This document shows, piece by piece, positions 28,190 through 36,894 of a stretch of DNA of 64,000 bases. Under the pieces are notes generated by a model. That model was not told where the DNA came from. It made no database searches and was given only the letters and a program-made list of their open reading frames with translations. Positions within the stretch are counted from its first letter, which is position 1. Each line of letters opens with the position of its first letter. The DNA comes from Bradyrhizobium sp. CB2312 (GTDB lineage Bacteria; Pseudomonadota; Alphaproteobacteria; Rhizobiales; Xanthobacteraceae), in the NCBI RefSeq assembly GCF_029714425.1, contig NZ_CP121668.1:6965501-7029500 (forward strand). Reading direction: 5' to 3'. The position numbers and the translations under genes are program-made.

Positions 28190-28528
28190 GCTGAAATTGC
28201 TTCCTGACAGACCCGGGGCGCGGCCGCCTCTCGTGAGGCCGGCAGAAGCGCTCTCCGCGGGCGGGAGCAGTCTATTCTCTTCACCTGCGTGAACCTGCCG
28301 TAGAGCGCGCTCAGCGCCACTCTCAACAGTAGTCGTTACTATTGTGCTACAACGATCTGAAACAATGCTGCAATAGCCTCGAATAATGCCGTGTCATGAC
28401 CGGAGGCAGGCCAGCGGCGGCCTTCTCATTCTCGCCGATAACATAAAAACATAACATATAACACAACGTTGCGCCGGCGATCCCTGCGGTGCCCGACTGC
28501 GCATCCGTCTCGGCCGGCGGCTAGCGGC
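28190..28528. other. Intergenic gap, no gene seen
   Basis: A 339-bp gap between the polytopic protein start and the 3' end of the acyl-CoA dehydrogenase remnant. It is AT-richer than the neighbourhood (especially 28310-28470, with a run of AACATA-type triplets). I see no ORF, hairpin terminator or repeat that I can name. Confidence 0.5.
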
Positions 28529-29275
28529 CTACCTCATCACCCCGCCGCGCTTGATCAGCTCCTTGCCGACCGCGGCAAGGTGCACCTGATCCGGCCCGTC
28601 GCCGATGCGGATGAAGCGGGCGTAGACGTAAGCACGCGCGAGGAACGTATCCTGCGAGACCCCGGCGGCGCCGTGGATCTGGATGGCGCGGTCGATGACG
28701 CGCGCGGCCATGCTGGGCACCACGATCTTGGCCGCGGCGATCAGATCGCGCGCGGCCTTGTTGCCCTCGCGGTCCATCTTGTCGGCGGCCTGCAGCGTGA
28801 GCAGGCGCGCCTGCGCGATCTCGCAGAAGGAGTGCGCGATGTCCTCGCGCACCGAGCCCTGCTCGGCCAGCGGCTTGCCGAAAGCAACGCGGGAGACCGA
28901 CCGCTGGCACATCAATTCCAGCGCGCGCTGGGCGCAGCCGATCAGCCGCATGCAATGATGGATGCGGCCGGGGCCGAGCCGCCCCTGCGCGATCTCGAAG
29001 CCACGGCCCTCGCCGAGCAGCATGTTCTCGGCGGGCACGCGGACATTCTCATAGACGATCTCGGGATGGCCAACCGGGGCGTCGTCGTAGCCGTAGGTGA
29101 GCATGTCGCGAATGATGCGCACGCCGGGCGTCGCCTTCGGCACCAGGATCATGGATTGCTGGCGATGGCGGTCGGGATCATCGGGCGCGGTCTTGCCCAT
29201 CACGATCAGGATCTCGCAATCCTCGTTCATCGCACCCGAGGTGAACCATTTGCGACCGTTGATGACAGAGCCCGC
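28529..29275 (-). pseudogene. 5'-truncated acyl-CoA dehydrogenase
   Basis: The C-terminal two-thirds of an acyl-CoA dehydrogenase: [12 protein letters not shown], then [60 protein letters not shown] and [32 protein letters not shown]. Homology continues upstream of the first Met (29230) back to about 29275, where an in-frame TGA (29276-29278) and then the end of the binding-protein gene follow. The N-terminal domain is missing, so the FAD and substrate site cannot form. A deletion that joined it to the neighbouring gene is the likely cause. Confidence 0.8.
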
Positions 29276-29297
29276 TCACCCCACTCGTTGCCTCGCT

Positions 29298-30509
29298 TCA
29301 CGTCCCGCGCAAGAGCTCGCTCGCGACGACCCAGTCGTTGCCGTCGAACTGGAGCATGTAGCCGTCCTTGATCGGGCGGAAATCCTGCGGCGTGGTGTTG
29401 AGGGTGATGCCAGGCATCAGCAGCGAGAGCGGCACGTTCTTCAGGTTGGCCGCCTGCGCCATGATGTTCTCGCGCGTCAGATTGTCCTTGCATTGCTTCA
29501 GCAGCACCACCAGCGCCTCGGCGACGGTGTAGCCGTAGAGCCCGGCGACGTTGTTGATGTCGGCATTGGGCAGGCGCTTCTTCATGAACTCGATATAGGC
29601 CGTCATCGCCGGATCGTCCTTCGGCTGCTCGACGAAGGGTTTCAGCGAGCCGAGCGAGAGCACGCCCTTGCCGGCATCGAGGCCGGCAGGCGTCATCACC
29701 GTCGCCTTGTTGGCGCAGCCGCTCGCAAGGAAGCGCGTCGGCTGCCAGCCGACCTCATGCGCCTTGCGAATCGCCTGGGCGCAGGCGCGCGGTGTCACCG
29801 AATAGATCATAAAGACGTCGGCCTTGGTGTTGGCGAGCGTCAGCACCTGGGAATCGACGGTGGGATCGGTGACCTCGAAGCTCGACGCCATCGCGATCGC
29901 CTTGTCGGCGTCGGCGCCGAGCGCCTCCTTGACGCCGCGGAAATATTCCTTGCCGGCGTCGTCGTTCTGGTAGAGCACGGCGAAGCGCGCATTCGGGTTC
30001 TTGGCGCGGGCATAGGCGACGTCGATCGCAGCCTCGCTGGTGTAGTTGGGCGCCCAGGGCAGCGCCATCGACCACGGCATGTTGGCGGGATCGTTCCACT
30101 TCGAAGCCGAGCTGATCAAAAAGATCTGCGGCACCTTGTTGCTGTTGAGATATTTCGCGATCGCCGAGCTCGGCGCGGTGCCCATGGTCGCGAAGATGAA
30201 GGCGACCCCGTCGCCTTCGACGAGGCGCCGCGCGGCCTCCATGGTCTTGGGCGGCGAGAACGCGTCGTCGAGCGAGATCAGGTTGAGCTTGCGGCCGTTG
30301 ACCCCGCCCTTCTCGTTGACCTCGTCGAAATAGGCGGAGATCACCCGGCCGGTGATGCCGAGCGGCGAAGCCGGCCCGCTATAGGGCATGGTGTTGCCGA
30401 TCTTGATCTCGGTGTCGCTGACACCAGGACCGTAGGATTTCTGTGCGAACACGGGTGTGGACAGGCAGGCGGCAGCTAGCGCTGCGGCCAGGGCCCAAGC
30501 GGCTTTCAT
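29298..30509 (-). CDS. LivK-type ABC binding protein
   Basis: Periplasmic substrate-binding protein of the branched-chain amino-acid/amide class, 403 aa. It has a signal peptide (MKAAWALAAALAAACLSTPVFA) and the family opening GVSDTEIKIGNTMPYSGPASPLG, followed by FDEVNEKGGVNGRKLNLISLDD and LYGYTVAEALVVLLKQCKDN. GGGGAGAAACC precedes the ATG. No permease or ATPase genes are nearby, so it is an orphan that either serves a transporter elsewhere or was left over by the same deletion that truncated the dehydrogenase. The ligand is unknown; binding proteins of this subgroup often take aromatic acids. Confidence 0.88.
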   Translation of the reverse strand: MKAAWALAAALAAACLSTPVFAQKSYGPGVSDTEIKIGNTMPYSGPASPLGITGRVISAYFDEVNEKGGVNGRKLNLISLDDAFSPPKTMEAARRLVEGDGVAFIFATMGTAPSSAIAKYLNSNKVPQIFLISSASKWNDPANMPWSMALPWAPNYTSEAAIDVAYARAKNPNARFAVLYQNDDAGKEYFRGVKEALGADADKAIAMASSFEVTDPTVDSQVLTLANTKADVFMIYSVTPRACAQAIRKAHEVGWQPTRFLASGCANKATVMTPAGLDAGKGVLSLGSLKPFVEQPKDDPAMTAYIEFMKKRLPNADINNVAGLYGYTVAEALVVLLKQCKDNLTRENIMAQAANLKNVPLSLLMPGITLNTTPQDFRPIKDGYMLQFDGNDWVVASELLRGT

Positions 30510-30644
30510 GGTTTCTCCCCGATGATTTTCGCCGCGCGAGGCGACACGCGGCGTGCTGCTTCTTGTCAGCGCGTCAGATCAGCGGAGTTCCGCAAGAGGG
30601 TCTTGCGTCGAGTTGCTGGTAGCTAGTGCCTCAGGTTGTTGCTT

Positions 30645-30714
30645 GAGCATGATCTTTTCGGAAAACCGCCGCGCACTTTGCGCTAACGCGGCCGTCCGGG
30701 TCCGGATCATGCTC
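30645..30714. repeat. Palindromic repeat (GAGCATGATC arms)
   Basis: A 70-bp element with perfect 10-bp outer arms GAGCATGATC/GATCATGCTC and a further CGGAAAA/GGTCCGG-like interior, of the common Bradyrhizobium intergenic type. It overlaps the last bases of the HdeD gene and supplies its TGA stop. Confidence 0.7.
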
Positions 30715-31282
30715 TCCGCTTCAGGCTCAAGCCGAGGCCGATCCAGCCCGCGCCCGCCATGATCAGGTCGATGCCGAGGAACAGGCCGAGGATGTAGACG
30801 CTGTTCACCGGCCAGCGCGCCACGATCAGCAGACCAAGCAGCAGCGTGATGGCGGCCGAGAGTGCCACCCACACCCACGGGCTTTCGCGCTTCATGCTGA
30901 AGGCGAGAAACAGCCTGACGGCGCCGGAGGCGATCAGCGATATGCCGAGGAAAAGCGTCAGCAGGACTGCCGCGAATAGCGGGTTCTCGAAGGTGAGGAA
31001 GCCGGCGATGACGTAGAGCACGCCGAGCAAGGCCCAGATCAGGAACTTGCCCCAGCTCTTCATCTGGAACGCACCGATGATCTCGGTGGCGCCGGCGACG
31101 ATCATCATGGCGCCGACCACGATCACGCTCGCCACCGTCGCCATCACCATGCTGCCGAGCGCGATGAAGCCGGCGATGAGATAGACGACGCCGAGCGCGA
31201 CGATCCAGCCCCATTTGGCGTGAAGCGCCGTGATACCCGAGCCGAGGCTTGAAGGATGAGTCGTATCCGAAGCACTTGTCAT
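30707..31282 (-). CDS. HdeD family membrane protein
   Basis: Protein of 191 aa from the ATG at 31282 with six predicted TM helices in three DUF308 hairpins (for example GWIVALGVVYLIAGFIALGSMV, ASVIVVGAMMIVAGATEIIGAF, WALLGVLYVIAGFLTF). HdeD is linked to acid resistance in enterobacteria; its role in rhizobia is not established. The longer frame to 31477 is not supported and would cross the FixK-type box. Its stop codon lies inside the palindromic repeat. Confidence 0.88.
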   Translation of the reverse strand: MTSASDTTHPSSLGSGITALHAKWGWIVALGVVYLIAGFIALGSMVMATVASVIVVGAMMIVAGATEIIGAFQMKSWGKFLIWALLGVLYVIAGFLTFENPLFAAVLLTLFLGISLIASGAVRLFLAFSMKRESPWVWVALSAAITLLLGLLIVARWPVNSVYILGLFLGIDLIMAGAGWIGLGLSLKRRA

Positions 31283-31379
31283 GGCGGCCACTCCTGCATG
31301 CAAGCCCGGAGGCACACGCCAGGATAGCACGAGCCGAGCCGGGGCGACAGCATCAGAGCAGCCCTCAGCGACAGCAACA

Positions 31380-31393
31380 TTGACGCAAATCAA
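31380..31393. promoter_or_regulatory. FixK/FNR-type box before hdeD-like gene
   Basis: TTGACGCAAATCAA fits TTG(A/C)-N6-(T/G)CAA. Its centre is about 105 bp upstream of the HdeD ATG; a -10-like TATCCT (minus strand, about 31321-31326) would put it near -72, a position FNR-type activators can use. It lies between the HdeD start and the end of the Rieske-FAD gene. Confidence 0.5.
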
Positions 31394-31409
31394 GATCGAA
31401 TGCGGCGCG

Positions 31410-32933
31410 TCAGGGGCGCGAGCGCTCCATCTCGAGCTCGGCCTTGAGGCTGTCGAGGTCGCGATAAATTGAAGCAACCGCTAGCACGCGGCCGCCCTTG
31501 CGGTACTTCAGCAGGCAGTCCTTGCCGGAGATGCTGCCGTCGATCGCGATGTCGTCAAAACTCTCGGCGTGGCCGACATAGTTGATCGGCACGTCGTAAT
31601 GCTGGCTCCAGAAGAACGGCACGGCCTCGAAGCGCTCGCGCCTGCCGAGCATGTTGCGCGCCGCGGTCTGGCCCTGGCGCTCCGCCACCACCCAGTGCTC
31701 GACGCGGATGGTGTGCCGCGAGTGCGGATCGGGCCAACGCGCGATGTCGCCGGCCGCGAAGATGCCGGCGATGCTGGTCTCCAAAAATTCGCTGACGCTG
31801 ACGCCGCGATCGGCGGCAAGGCCCGCCTGCTCGGCCAGCGCCAGGCGCGGCTTGACGCCGATGCCGACCACGACGAGATCGGCCTCGATCACCCCGCCGC
31901 TCTTCAGGGTGGCGCGGGTGCCGTCGAGCTTCTCGACCGTGTCTTTCAAGTGAAAGTTGACGCCGTTCTCCTCGTGCAGCGAGCGGACGAAGTCGCCCAT
32001 CTCGGGGCCGAGCACCTTCTGCATCGGCCGCTCCTCGGGCGCGACGACATGCACCTCGATCTTGCGCGCACGCAGTGATGCCGCGACCTCGAGGCCGATA
32101 AAACTGGCGCCGATCACCAGCGCGCGCTTGGCGCTGCTGGCCGCCTTGATGATGGCACGGCTGTCGGCGACGGAGCGCAGGGTGTGGACATGCGGCTGGT
32201 CCGCGCCGGGAATCTGGAGCCTGACCGGCTCGGCGCCGGTGGCGAGCAACAGCCGGTCGAACGGGAGCTTGTCACCATTGCCCAGCGTCACGCTGCGCGC
32301 CTTCGGATCGATCGCCGAGACGTCAGTGTTCAGCCTGAGGTCGATGCCGGCGTCCTGATAATAGTCCTCGCCCCGCAGCGGCAGCCAATCCTCCGGCGCG
32401 TTGCCGGCGAGGTAATCCTTGGAGAGATTGGGACGGTCGACCGGCATCGCGCCGTCATTGCTGAGCATGGTGATGGCGCCGGCAAAACCCTCGCGCCGGA
32501 GTGTCTCGGCCGCCGCAAAGCCCGCCGCACCACCGCCGACGATGACGAATTTTTCCGGCGTCGGCGCGTTGCGATGAGCGGCTGACGGCTTCGGCGCCTC
32601 GCGCTTGCGCTGGACGATGATCCGGTCGCCATCGCGCAAGACGTCCCATACCGCGAGTGCATTCAGCGCCGGCGGGCGCGTGGTCTCGCCCGTGCGCAAG
32701 GAGAAGCAGGCGTGGTGCCAGGGGCAGCGGATGGTGTCGTCGACCACGAGGCCTTCCGCGAGCGGGCCGTGATAGTGGCTGCAAGACGGCTCGATCGCAA
32801 AAATCTCGCTGCCGGCCTGCACCAGGAGGACATCCTCTTCGCCGACATGGCCGAGCAATTTGCCGTCCTTGAATTCGGTCAGCGACACGCCGCTGGTGAG
32901 GTCGGGTCCGCTCGGCTTCTTGTCCTCGGTCAT
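31410..32933 (-). CDS. Rieske-FAD oxidoreductase
   Basis: Fusion of an N-terminal Rieske [2Fe-2S] domain (residues about 1-110; CSHYHGPL and CPWHHACF give the CxH...CxxH ligands) and a pyridine-nucleotide disulphide-type reductase (FVIVGGGAAGFAAAETLRREG for FAD, LVIGASFIGLEVAASL for NAD(P)H, and IFAAGDIARWPD). 507 aa, like AIFM3-type and ferredoxin-reductase-like proteins. The partner is unknown. It follows folE by 31 bp on the same strand, so the two are probably co-transcribed. Confidence 0.88.
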   Translation of the reverse strand: MTEDKKPSGPDLTSGVSLTEFKDGKLLGHVGEEDVLLVQAGSEIFAIEPSCSHYHGPLAEGLVVDDTIRCPWHHACFSLRTGETTRPPALNALAVWDVLRDGDRIIVQRKREAPKPSAAHRNAPTPEKFVIVGGGAAGFAAAETLRREGFAGAITMLSNDGAMPVDRPNLSKDYLAGNAPEDWLPLRGEDYYQDAGIDLRLNTDVSAIDPKARSVTLGNGDKLPFDRLLLATGAEPVRLQIPGADQPHVHTLRSVADSRAIIKAASSAKRALVIGASFIGLEVAASLRARKIEVHVVAPEERPMQKVLGPEMGDFVRSLHEENGVNFHLKDTVEKLDGTRATLKSGGVIEADLVVVGIGVKPRLALAEQAGLAADRGVSVSEFLETSIAGIFAAGDIARWPDPHSRHTIRVEHWVVAERQGQTAARNMLGRRERFEAVPFFWSQHYDVPINYVGHAESFDDIAIDGSISGKDCLLKYRKGGRVLAVASIYRDLDSLKAELEMERSRP

Positions 32934-32964
32934 GGTTGTCTCCTTGGCGTCGTCTCCTTGCGGA

Positions 32965-33591
32965 TCAATCGTCCGAATTTGCCAGCCCCAACAGCTCCTG
33001 GCGGGTCAGCGCATTGTCGCGGAACACGCCTAACATGCGGCTGGTGACGAGATCGGTGCCGGGCTTGTGCGCGCCGCGCGTCGTCATGCAGTGATGCGTC
33101 GCCTTGATGATGACACCGACGCCTTCGGGCTGCAGCACATCGTTGATCGTGTTGGCGATCTGCGCGGTCATCTTCTCCTGGATCTGGAGGCGCTTGGCGT
33201 AGATGTCGACGACGCGCGCAAGCTTGCTGATGCCGACGACGCGGCCCTGCGGGATATAGGCGACCCAGGCGCGGCCGACGATCGGCGCCATGTGGTGCTC
33301 GCAATGGCTCTCGAAGCGAACCCCGCGCAGCACGATCATCTCGTCATAGCCTTCGATCTCCTCGAAGGTCTTTTGCAGGATTTCGGTCGGATCCTGCGCA
33401 TAGCCGGAAAAGTACTCCTCGAAGGCGCGCGCGACGCGGTCCGGCGTCTCGCGCAGGCCGTCGCGCGAGGGATCATCGCCGGCCCAGCGGATCATGGTCC
33501 GGATCGCCTGCTCGACCTCCGCCCTGTCAGGCCGGTCGCTCGGCGCCTGCGCCACCGCGACCCGTTCCAGCTTGCGCGCTTGCAACTTCAT
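32965..33591 (-). CDS. folE: GTP cyclohydrolase I
   Basis: FolE, the first step of tetrahydrofolate/pterin synthesis: GTP to dihydroneopterin triphosphate and formate. With the ATG at 33591 it is 208 aa, the family length; GGGGAGG lies 6-7 nt upstream. The Zn ligands Cys97, His100 and Cys168 are present ([20 protein letters not shown]). The frame to 33711 has no start features. It is the first gene of a pair with the Rieske-FAD protein. Confidence 0.95.
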   Translation of the reverse strand: MKLQARKLERVAVAQAPSDRPDRAEVEQAIRTMIRWAGDDPSRDGLRETPDRVARAFEEYFSGYAQDPTEILQKTFEEIEGYDEMIVLRGVRFESHCEHHMAPIVGRAWVAYIPQGRVVGISKLARVVDIYAKRLQIQEKMTAQIANTINDVLQPEGVGVIIKATHHCMTTRGAHKPGTDLVTSRMLGVFRDNALTRQELLGLANSDD

Positions 33592-33723
33592 CCAAAACCT
33601 CCCCTGCAACGAGCCGCAGACAAAAGCGGCCCCACAACTTGGACGGCCGCGATTGGAAAAGGTTCCCGGGATCGGGAAAAATCGCGAAGGGTGGCGGATC
33701 AATGGAGCCACGCCCCCCTTTAG

Positions 33724-33853
33724 ACCCTCATGGTGAGAGCGCCACAGGCACGTCTCCGGACGATGCTTCGCATCGCCGGGAGAACCATGCAGGCCCGGCT
33801 GTGGCCTTCATCCTTCGAGACGCCCGCTGCGCGGGCTCCTCGAGATGAGGAGC
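33724..33853. repeat. Interspersed palindromic repeat
   Basis: An element from CCTCATGGTGAGAGCGCC to CTCGAGATGAGG with inner hairpins (ATGCTTCGCAT, GCCCGCTGCGCGGGC). It matches the general form of the TCATCCTTCGAGACGC intergenic repeats of Bradyrhizobium. It fills most of the gap between folE and the hydrolase. Confidence 0.6.
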
Positions 33854-33861
33854 TGGGCTGT

Positions 33862-34755
33862 CTATGGCGCGGCCGCCTTGCGCGCGTCGATCGCGGCCTG
33901 CGCCCATTCGGCCGGCCGCTCCTGCGGCAGGTTGTGACCGGCGCCCGCGAACACGCGGCGCTCGAAGAAAGCGTCGAACTTGCGCGCGTGGTGCGCGGTG
34001 CCGGGATTGACGCCGTCGCTGTCGCCGTCGATCGCGATCGTGGGAACGCGGATCTGGGGCTGCGCGGCGAGCTTCGCCTCGATCCCCGCATAGGCCGGAT
34101 CGCCCTCGACCAACGCGTAGCGGTGGCGATAGGAGTGGATCACGACATCGACGAAATCAGGATTGTCGAAAGACGCGGCGCTCCTCTCGAACGTCGCGTC
34201 GTCGAAGGTCCACGTCGGCGACCACATCGACCAGAGCTGGCGCGCAAAGCCGCGCCGGTTGCGATCCAGCGCACGGCGGCCGCGCTCGTTGTGGAAGAGA
34301 TATTGATACCAGAGCGCCGCCTCCTCCGGCGGCGAGGCCGGCTCCATGGACCGCGCGATGTTCTGGATGTTGTAGGAATTGCCGGAGACGAGCGCGACGA
34401 CGCGCTCGGGATGCAGCGCCGAGACCACGCAGGCCGCGCGGCCGCCCCAGTCGTAGCCGCCGACCACCGCGCGTTCGATGCGGAGCGCGTCCATGAAGGC
34501 GAGGAGATCGGCCCCGAGCGCGGCCTGCTCGCCGGAGCGCAAGGTCGACGCGGAGCGAAATCGCGTCGGCCCATAGCCGCGCAGCCAGGGCACCAGCACC
34601 CGCGCGCCCGCCGCCGCGATGAGCGGCGCGGTGTCGGCATAGGCGTGCACGTCGTAGGGAAAGCCGTGGCCCATGATGCAGGGCCAGCCATCCTCAGCGC
34701 CGTAATCGAGATAGGCGATGTCGAGAACGTCCGTGGTGATGGTTTTTTGTTGCAT
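33862..34755 (-). CDS. Alpha/beta hydrolase
   Basis: Protein of 297 aa from the ATG at 34755; the frame to 34950 would run through a palindromic repeat and is rejected. The fold features are the oxyanion loop MGHGFPYDVHAY, the nucleophile elbow VGGYDWGGRAA with Asp as nucleophile in a G-x-D-x-G context, and the C-terminal His in GAGHNLPQERP. An Asp nucleophile points to the epoxide hydrolase/haloalkane dehalogenase branch. The substrate is unknown. Confidence 0.85.
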   Translation of the reverse strand: MQQKTITTDVLDIAYLDYGAEDGWPCIMGHGFPYDVHAYADTAPLIAAAGARVLVPWLRGYGPTRFRSASTLRSGEQAALGADLLAFMDALRIERAVVGGYDWGGRAACVVSALHPERVVALVSGNSYNIQNIARSMEPASPPEEAALWYQYLFHNERGRRALDRNRRGFARQLWSMWSPTWTFDDATFERSAASFDNPDFVDVVIHSYRHRYALVEGDPAYAGIEAKLAAQPQIRVPTIAIDGDSDGVNPGTAHHARKFDAFFERRVFAGAGHNLPQERPAEWAQAAIDARKAAAP

Positions 34756-34780
34756 GGTTTGCTCACGGATTGGGGGACCT

Positions 34781-34865
34781 CGTAGCCCGGATGGAGCGCA
34801 GCGTAATCCGGGGTTCGCGGATGCAGGCGTCCCCGCATTCCGCTCCGCTCCATGCGGGCTACGAG
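34781..34865. repeat. Palindromic repeat (TAGCCCGGATGGAGCG)
   Basis: Imperfect inverted repeat running from CGTAGCCCGGATGGAGCG to CGCTCCATGCGGGCTACGAG, a common Bradyrhizobium form. It lies between the hydrolase start and the 3' end of the HD-domain gene. Confidence 0.75.
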
Positions 34866-34867
34866 AG

Positions 34868-35695
34868 CTACTTCTGCGGCCCGGACAGTGAGATGTCGCG
34901 CTCGGCGCGGAACACGTTGCTGTAGAGGTTGGCGATCCACTGCCGGCCAATCTCGGTCTTGTTGAGATAGCCGATCTCGGTCTGGATGTGCGGTGCGACG
35001 CTATTCCAATAGAATTGTGGATAGCGGTTCACGATGTCGGCCGGCGAGTCGTAGCCGAGCTGGCGATTCATGCCGACTTCCTCGAACTCGTAGTAGAGCG
35101 CATTGGCCTTGCGCAGATAGTTGGGATCGCCGAGCTGGCCGATGAAGTCGGCGGCGCGCAGGATCGAGGCTTCGTCGTCATATTCCTGCCCCTCCCGTGC
35201 CGGGAAGCGCGTCCCCTCGATGGCACGGACAATGCGCTCAGAGTCGAGGCCGCGGATCGGCGGCAGCCGCCGCCGCACAAATAGTTGCGAGCGATCGACG
35301 TGATACATCATCAGACTGGCATCCGAAGCCCCGCGCGGCAGCGACACCTTGGTCCCGGCTTCGTCGATGATGAAACCATCTTCGTCATCCTCCGGAAACA
35401 AGCCGCGGACATAGCCGATGTCGTGCGCAAGGCAGGCAATCAGGACATGAACGTAGTCGTCCGCCTCCAGGTGAGTGTGAAGGTACCGCCCGCTGAGAAT
35501 GGAATGGCCCGCCAAAGTCACCAGCATCGTATGCTCGATGTTGTGATAGAGCGCATCGCTGTTGCCGATGCATTCCATGGTGGTGCGGGTGGCGCTCTCG
35601 ATGACGTTCGCCGACTCCTCGCCGTACCTGCGACGCATGAACGAGCCCAGCAACTTCTCCAGGGATTCAGCCGCCAGTCTCGGCAACGTCAACAT
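34868..35695 (-). CDS. HD-domain phosphohydrolase
   Basis: Protein of 275 aa with a metal-dependent HD domain: metal site His51/His55 in YHNIEH and the HD pair His91-Asp92 (CLAHDIGYVRG). A later EGTRFPAREGQEYDDEASILRAADFIGQLGD stretch is typical of the family. The start at 35695 is chosen by homology; the ribosome site is weak. The substrate could be a nucleotide or cyclic nucleotide. Nothing in the neighbourhood decides. Confidence 0.82.
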   Translation of the reverse strand: MLTLPRLAAESLEKLLGSFMRRRYGEESANVIESATRTTMECIGNSDALYHNIEHTMLVTLAGHSILSGRYLHTHLEADDYVHVLIACLAHDIGYVRGLFPEDDEDGFIIDEAGTKVSLPRGASDASLMMYHVDRSQLFVRRRLPPIRGLDSERIVRAIEGTRFPAREGQEYDDEASILRAADFIGQLGDPNYLRKANALYYEFEEVGMNRQLGYDSPADIVNRYPQFYWNSVAPHIQTEIGYLNKTEIGRQWIANLYSNVFRAERDISLSGPQK

Positions 35696-36015
35696 GGATG
35701 CAGCCCCGCTTGTCGGTGGTGTCCCACGCCAGCTCCCGACGTTATTGTCCTCAACGCAAGAGCCAGCATAGCCCATCTTGGGCCGGGGGGCCAAATCCCG
35801 CGCCCCAAATCGGTAAATTAAGTTGCTCTTGTGCCCCGCGAGATCGTGGTTGCAGTCGCGGCGCGATGCAGCCGGGCCGACCGGTCGGAAGGGTCCGGCC
35901 GAGGCGCGTAAATCAAATTCGCTTTATCGGACGTCGGCGCAAGGCTGGCGCAATGGACCGCAGCCGGGCGCATGCGCCTGCATCGTCTTCGCGGCCGGGA
36001 CGGCGGAGCGCGCCG
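35696..36015. other. Intergenic gap, no gene seen
   Basis: A 320-bp gap before the 3' end of the transglutaminase operon. It contains a GC-rich inverted stretch near 35877-35905 (CCGACCGGTCGG) and otherwise the presumed promoter of the HD-domain gene. No ORF or repeat is recognised. Confidence 0.4.
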
Positions 36016-36894
36016 TCACTCCACCAGCAACACGTCGACGGCGACGCCGAGCTTCTGTTTCGGCGAACCGACGATGATGCCGTCGACCGGCGAGACATCG
36101 GAGAAGTCGCGGCCGACCGCGAGCACGATATGGTCGTTGGCGACAAGGAGATCGTTGGTCGGATCGAAATCGACCCAGCCGAGCTCCGCCCCGCACCACA
36201 ACGACACCCAGGCATGAGTGGCATCGGCACCTTGCAGGCGCGGCTGGCCCGGCGGCGGAATGGTGCGCAAATAGCCGCTGACATAGGCCGCAGGCAGACC
36301 GAGCCCGCGCAGCCCTGCGATCATCACATGAGCGAAATCCTGACAGACGCCGTGGCGCTTGTCGAAGACCTCGTTGAGCGGCGTCGAGATCACGGTGGCC
36401 TTCGGATCGTAGCGGAATTCGGTGCGGATACGGTGCATGAGATCGACCGCGCCGGCGAGGATACCCCTGCCCGACGCAAAACTCTCTGCAGCATAGGCAC
36501 TGACGGGACGCAGAACAGGCACCAGCGGGCTTGCAAAGACATAGCCGACCGGCGAGGACGGTCCGAGGCTGGTTGCTTCGAACGCGATGTCGCGAACGCT
36601 CTCCCAGGGCGGGCTCGACGCATCGCGCGCCGGCGGCTGCCGCTCAACGGAGACACGCGAACGTGAATCGATCCGCAGGTTTCGATGCGCGGCCTCGATC
36701 ACGATGCTCTCGGTCAGCGTGCCGAAGAAATCGCGCCGCACGTGACGCTCGGCCGGGCGCGGACGGATCTCGACGCGATGCGAGATCAGCTCCTGGCCGC
36801 TACCGCTCTTCGGCTCGAGCCGCAGCGTGCAGCGGGCGAAGCTGACCGGACTTTCATATTCGTAAGTGGTGACGTGACGGATGTCGTAGATCAC
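36016..36894 (-). CDS. Transglutaminase-family protease-like protein
   Basis: Protein of 292 aa from a GTG whose GTGA overlaps the stop of the ATP-grasp gene. An N-terminal Bact_transglu_N domain (YDIRHVTTYEYESPVSFARCTLRL, about 1-90) precedes the transglutaminase core with Cys in RHGVCQDFAHVMIAGLRGLGLPAAYVSGY, His in DATHAWVSLWC and Asp in GWVDFDPTND, the papain-like triad. It is the third gene of a conserved operon that also encodes an ATP-grasp/alpha-E fusion and a DUF2126 protein, a combination predicted to make or modify peptides. Confidence 0.92.
   Translation of the reverse strand: MIYDIRHVTTYEYESPVSFARCTLRLEPKSGSGQELISHRVEIRPRPAERHVRRDFFGTLTESIVIEAAHRNLRIDSRSRVSVERQPPARDASSPPWESVRDIAFEATSLGPSSPVGYVFASPLVPVLRPVSAYAAESFASGRGILAGAVDLMHRIRTEFRYDPKATVISTPLNEVFDKRHGVCQDFAHVMIAGLRGLGLPAAYVSGYLRTIPPPGQPRLQGADATHAWVSLWCGAELGWVDFDPTNDLLVANDHIVLAVGRDFSDVSPVDGIIVGSPKQKLGVAVDVLLVE

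Noticed and set aside
33592..33711. Longer start for folE
   Set aside because: The 41 added residues have no family match, and GGGGAGG precedes the shorter ATG.
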